Part shown: positions 60,815 to 64,000 of the stretch, piece after piece | Layout of the letters: every line of letters begins with the position of its first letter | How positions within the stretch are numbered: the first letter of the stretch is position 1 | Assembly: GCF_028993555.1 (NCBI RefSeq) | Contig: NZ_CP118610.1 | Span: 62,001 to 126,000 of the forward strand | Reading direction: 5' to 3' | Source of the DNA: Ensifer adhaerens | GTDB lineage: Bacteria; Pseudomonadota; Alphaproteobacteria; Rhizobiales; Rhizobiaceae | Length of the DNA: 64,000 bases | The notes under the pieces: model-generated | What the model was told of the DNA's origin: nothing | Database searches by the model: none | Seen by the model: only the letters and a program-made list of their open reading frames with translations | Translations under genes and position numbers: made by a program

Positions 60815-62440
60815 CTAGCGCGCCGCCTTCCGCAGCGCCGCGACGAGGCCCGCCGTCGAAGAATCGTGGCCGGCAGCATTCTCCTTGCCTTCGACCACTG
60901 GCAACAGGCCGGTTGCCAGCTCCTTGCCGAGCTCGACGCCCCATTGGTCGAAGGAGTTGATGTTGAAGAGCGCGCCCTCGACGAACACGCGGTGCTCGTA
61001 GAGCGCAATCAGGCGGCCGAGCGCGAAGGGATCGAGCTGATCGTAGACGATCGTCAGCGACGGGCGGTTGCCGGTGAAGACGCGGTGCGGGGCGATTTTG
61101 TCCGCCTTGGCGTCTGCCATGCCCTTGGCGGTCAGCTGCGCCTTGGCCTCGGCGAGCGTGCGGCCCTTCATCAGCGCTTCGGACTGCGCCAGGCAGTTGG
61201 CGATCAAGAGTTCATGCTGGTGGCGCAGGTTCTTTTCGTGGCCGTTGGCCGCGATCATGAACTCGGCCGGAATGATATCCGTGCCCTGGTGGATCAGCTG
61301 GTAGAAGGCGTGCTGGCCGTTGGTGCCGGGCTCGCCCCAGACGACCGGGCCGGTCGAGTACTCGACGGGTGTGCTGTCGAGCGTCACCGCCTTGCCGTTC
61401 GATTCCATGTCGAGCTGCTGCAGATAGGCAGGGAAGCGCGACAGGCGCTGGTCATAGGGCAGGATCGCGCGCGACGGATAGCCGAGCACATTGCGATGGT
61501 AGAAGCCGAGGAGGCCGAGCAGAACGGGAATGTTCTGGCGGATCGGGGCCGTGCGGAAATGCTCGTCGATGGCGTGGCCACCATCGAGGAAGCGGCCGAA
61601 ATTCTCCTTGCCGACGGCAATCATCAGCGGCAGGCCGATCGCCGACCAGATCGAGTAGCGGCCGCCAACCCAATCCCAGAAGCCGAAGACGCGCGCCGGA
61701 TCGATGCCGAAGGCGGCGACCTTGTCGAGCGCGGTCGAGACGGCAGCGAAGTGGTGACCAACGGCAGCCTCGCCGAGCTTGCCGGCGATGAAGGCGCGGG
61801 CGGTCGCCGCATTGGTCATCGTCTCGATCGTCGTGAAGGTCTTCGAGGCGATGATGAAGAGCGAAGTTTCCGGATCGACGAGCTTCAGCGTGTCGGCGAT
61901 ATGGGCGCCGTCGATGTTGGAGACGAAATGAAGCCGCGGGCCGTCATGGAAGGGCGCAAGCGCCAGCGTCGCCATGACCGGGCCGAGATCGGAGCCGCCG
62001 ATGCCGATATTGATGACATCGGTGATCTTCTTGCCGGTGGCACCCTTCAGCGCGCCCGAGCGGATGCCGTCGGCAAAGGCGCCCATGGCAGTAAGAACGC
62101 CGTTGACGTCGGGCATCACGTCCTTGCCGTCGACGAGCACGGGCTTGTTGCCGCGGTTGCGCAGCGCCGTATGCAGGACGGCGCGCTCTTCGGTGATGTT
62201 GATGATGTCGCCGCGGAACATGGCGTCCCGCTTCTCCTCGACCTTGGCGGCCTTGGCGAGTGCTTCGAGCCCATCAATCACCCTGTCGTTGACGGCGCAT
62301 TTCGAATAGTCGAGCAGTAGGTCGCCGAGCGTGGTGCTGAAGCGCTTGAAGCGCTCGGCATCGCTGGCGAAGGCGGCGCGGATATCGGTTGCGTTGGTCT
62401 CAGAGGCGGTTGCTTTGAGTTGGTCGACAAGCGCTTTCAT
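60815..62440 (-). CDS. pgi: Glucose-6-phosphate isomerase
   Basis: 541 residues from ATG at 62440 with ACCAAGGAGCCCTGCG before it; the frame upstream to 62509 is not used. Interconverts G6P and F6P. Family signatures: [30 protein letters not shown] (phosphate loop), [14 protein letters not shown] and the catalytic Glu/Lys neighbourhood [11 protein letters not shown], with [15 protein letters not shown] near the end. It is convergent with the lipoprotein gene. An operator-like site similar to that before fructokinase lies about 112 bp upstream of its ATG. Confidence 0.97.
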   Translation of the reverse strand: MKALVDQLKATASETNATDIRAAFASDAERFKRFSTTLGDLLLDYSKCAVNDRVIDGLEALAKAAKVEEKRDAMFRGDIINITEERAVLHTALRNRGNKPVLVDGKDVMPDVNGVLTAMGAFADGIRSGALKGATGKKITDVINIGIGGSDLGPVMATLALAPFHDGPRLHFVSNIDGAHIADTLKLVDPETSLFIIASKTFTTIETMTNAATARAFIAGKLGEAAVGHHFAAVSTALDKVAAFGIDPARVFGFWDWVGGRYSIWSAIGLPLMIAVGKENFGRFLDGGHAIDEHFRTAPIRQNIPVLLGLLGFYHRNVLGYPSRAILPYDQRLSRFPAYLQQLDMESNGKAVTLDSTPVEYSTGPVVWGEPGTNGQHAFYQLIHQGTDIIPAEFMIAANGHEKNLRHQHELLIANCLAQSEALMKGRTLAEAKAQLTAKGMADAKADKIAPHRVFTGNRPSLTIVYDQLDPFALGRLIALYEHRVFVEGALFNINSFDQWGVELGKELATGLLPVVEGKENAAGHDSSTAGLVAALRKAAR

Positions 62441-62520
62441 CGCAGGGCTCCTTGGTCGGACAGGGTGTCGGACAATCGCCTGCGTAGCTATTCGCTTTAG
62501 GCCGTTCAAATCAAGCCCGC

Positions 62521-62543
62521 AAAACCGCCGAAGTGGCGGTTTT
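62521..62543. terminator. Hairpin between fadD-type gene and pgi
   Basis: AAAACCGCC-gaagt-GGCGGTTTT. Read on the minus strand it lies downstream of the acyl-CoA ligase gene and can terminate it. Confidence 0.65.
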
Positions 62544-62551
62544 CAGGATTT

Positions 62552-62567
62552 TTTAAATCGTTTGAAT
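62552..62567. promoter_or_regulatory. Operator-like site matching the one before fructokinase
   Basis: TTTAAATCGTTTGAAT, 14 of 16 bases identical to 58312-58327 on the same strand. It lies between the acyl-CoA ligase stop and the pgi start, so pgi is the plausible target. Function is inferred. Confidence 0.4.
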
Positions 62568-62578
62568 TTTGGAGTAGT

Positions 62579-64000
62579 TTACCCGCGCAGGTCCTTGCGC
62601 AGGATCTTGCCGACGTTGGTCTTCGGCAGTTCGGTGCGGAATTCGACATAGCGCGGGCGCTTGTAGTTGGTGAGGTTGGCGGCGCAGTGGCGTTTCACGT
62701 CGTCCTCCGTCAGCGCCGGATCCTTCTTGACCACGAAGAGTTTCACCGCCTCGCCGGAATGCTCATCCGGAACGCCGATCGCCGCGCATTCGAGAATGCC
62801 CGGATGGGTCATCGCCACTTCCTCGATCTCGTTCGGGAAGACGTTGAAGCCCGATACCAGGATCATGTCCTTCTTGCGGTCGACGATCTTGACCAGGCCG
62901 TCCGCGTTCATGAAGCCGATGTCGCCCGAGCGGAAGAAGCCGTCGGGCGAGATCGCCTTGGCGGTTTCATCCGGCCGCTGCCAGTAGCCCGACATCACCT
63001 GCGGGCCGCGAATGCAGATCTCGCCAACTTCGCCGATCGCCAGCGTGTTGCCCAGATCGTCGCGGATCTCGACGTCGGTGGAGGGGATCGGCATGCCGAT
63101 CGTGCCAGTGAACTCGGTGGCGTCGAGGATGTTGGCCGTTGCCACCGGCGACGTCTCCGACAGGCCGTAGCCTTCGGCGATCGAGCACCCGGTCATCTGC
63201 TTCCAGCGTTCGGCAACCGGGCGCTGGATCGCCATGCCGCCGCCGAAGGTCAGCATCAGCGACGAGAAGTCGAGCTTCTGGAACTCGGCATTGTTCATCA
63301 ATGCGTTGAACAACGTGTTGAGGCCGGGGAAGATGTTGGTCTTGTACTTGCCGAGTTCCTTGACGAAGCCCGGAATGTCGCGCGGATTGGGGATCAGGAT
63401 GTTGTTGCCGCCGGTCGCAAGTCCCATCAGCGAATTCACCGTCAGTGCGAAGATGTGATAGAGCGGCAGCGCGCACATGAAGACGAGGTTGTCCGGGCGA
63501 GCGCGCGAGCGGAACGCCGTCTGGAACCAGATCTCCATCTGCGCCATGTTCGTCAAAAGGTTCGAATGGGTGAGCGTCGCGCCCTTCGAAACCCCCGTGG
63601 TGCCGCCGGTATACTGCAGGAAGGCGACGTCGCTCGGAACAACATTCGGCTTCGTCAATTTGGCTCGTCCGCCCTTGGCCAGCACGTTTCTGAACGAGAG
63701 GTGGCCAGGGATCGACCAGGCAGGAACCAGCTTCTTGACGCGACGGACCACCAGATTGACGATGGCCCCCTTGAGGCCCAGCATGTCGCCCATCGTGGCG
63801 ACGACGACGTGCTTGACGGAGGTCTTGTCTGCCACCTGCTGCACCGTGTGCGCGAAATTCTCGAGAACGAAGATCGCCTTGGCGCCGGAGTCGACGAGCT
63901 GGTGCTGCAACTCGCGCGGCGTATAGAGCGGATTGACGTTTACGACGGTAAAGCCGGCTCTCAAGATGCCGTAGACGATGACGGGGTTCTGCAGGATGTT
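62579..64000 (-). CDS. Long-chain fatty-acid--CoA ligase, C-terminal part (5' end beyond window)
   Basis: 474 residues in frame to the window edge; the TTG at 63964 is internal, since the frame continues upstream (NILQNPVIVYGILRAGF). Activates fatty acids to acyl-AMP then acyl-CoA. ANL motifs: P-loop FLQYTGGTTGVSKGATLTHS, A5 GYGLSETSPVATAN, A7/A8 SGDIGFMNADGLVKIVDRKK and DMILVSGFNVFPNEIEEVA, and A10 Lys in KTNVGKILRKDL. Typical FadD. A hairpin terminator lies 36 bp downstream. Confidence 0.94.
   Translation of the reverse strand, partial: NILQNPVIVYGILRAGFTVVNVNPLYTPRELQHQLVDSGAKAIFVLENFAHTVQQVADKTSVKHVVVATMGDMLGLKGAIVNLVVRRVKKLVPAWSIPGHLSFRNVLAKGGRAKLTKPNVVPSDVAFLQYTGGTTGVSKGATLTHSNLLTNMAQMEIWFQTAFRSRARPDNLVFMCALPLYHIFALTVNSLMGLATGGNNILIPNPRDIPGFVKELGKYKTNIFPGLNTLFNALMNNAEFQKLDFSSLMLTFGGGMAIQRPVAERWKQMTGCSIAEGYGLSETSPVATANILDATEFTGTIGMPIPSTDVEIRDDLGNTLAIGEVGEICIRGPQVMSGYWQRPDETAKAISPDGFFRSGDIGFMNADGLVKIVDRKKDMILVSGFNVFPNEIEEVAMTHPGILECAAIGVPDEHSGEAVKLFVVKKDPALTEDDVKRHCAANLTNYKRPRYVEFRTELPKTNVGKILRKDLRG

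Noticed and set aside
60866..62320. 484-codon open frame on the plus strand
   Set aside because: Antisense to pgi; no ribosome site or domain.
1..64000. CRISPR array, prophage, insertion sequence or rRNA operon
   Set aside because: No regularly spaced repeats, transposase, integrase, phage structural genes or rRNA sequence were found on reading both strands.

Overview
The window looks like the chromosome of a fast-growing Rhizobiaceae bacterium, most likely Ensifer/Sinorhizobium. It is GC-rich. It carries a rhizobial-type fructose ABC module (frcR-frcB-frcC-frcA-frcK), the order rpmH-rnpA-yidC...engB...argB, a Clr/CyaD-like cAMP cluster, and intergenic palindromic elements that resemble those known from Sinorhizobium. 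This assignment rests on recognised proteins and gene order, not on a database search.

Layout. 0-3 kb: end of fmt, truA, a membrane protein overlapping dapE. 3-10.4 kb: an RND efflux pair, an alpha/beta-hydrolase-fold protein that lacks its catalytic residues next to a LysR regulator, and an HxlR regulator beside an SMR (SugE/Gdx) exporter. 10.4-18.7 kb: a DEAD-box helicase, dapD with a DUF805 gene, a LOG-family protein, an EF-hand protein, a HAD nucleotidase, a fatty acid hydroxylase/sterol desaturase and a DMT transporter. 18.7-23.3 kb: Ada coupled to a PEP-mutase-family enzyme, a cobalamin-type radical SAM protein, and argB. 23.4-26.7 kb: ECF sigma factor, anti-sigma factor, exported fasciclin protein, exported MsrB and a DUF1269 protein. 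26.8-31 kb: engB, a DMT transporter, yidC, rnpA and rpmH, with a strong promoter in front of rpmH.

31.3-38.7 kb: a chemoreceptor, an orphan histidine kinase, tRNA-Arg(ACG), a non-coding AT-rich stretch ending in a 34-residue membrane peptide, and DUF1810, aldo/keto reductase and YigZ-family genes. 38.7-43.2 kb: a row of four palindromes, bifunctional putA and a YkgJ-type Cys-cluster protein. 43.2-49.8 kb: a metallophosphodiesterase (SpdA-like), a proline-racemase-family gene, a Sel1-repeat exported protein, a FecR-domain protein, a CHASE2 adenylate cyclase and a Crp-type regulator; a near-ideal Clr box lies between the divergent Sel1 and FecR genes. 50-59.3 kb: DoxX, fucU-frcR, frcBCAK, pyrC, pyrE and a fructokinase. 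59.3-64 kb: an XRE/DUF2975 pair, a lipoprotein, pgi, and the 3' part of a long-chain acyl-CoA ligase gene.

How the genes work together. FrcBCA imports fructose, fructokinase phosphorylates it and Pgi interconverts fructose-6-P and glucose-6-P. A 16-bp near-palindrome before fructokinase recurs (14/16 identical) upstream of pgi, which suggests shared control. In the cAMP cluster a cyclase, a receptor, a phosphodiesterase and a predicted target promoter sit together. Most of the rest is conserved core. The less ordinary parts are the catalytically degenerate hydrolase, the sigma/anti-sigma/FAS1/MsrB block, the Ada-PEPM coupling, the small peptide next to tRNA-Arg and the palindromic intergenic elements.
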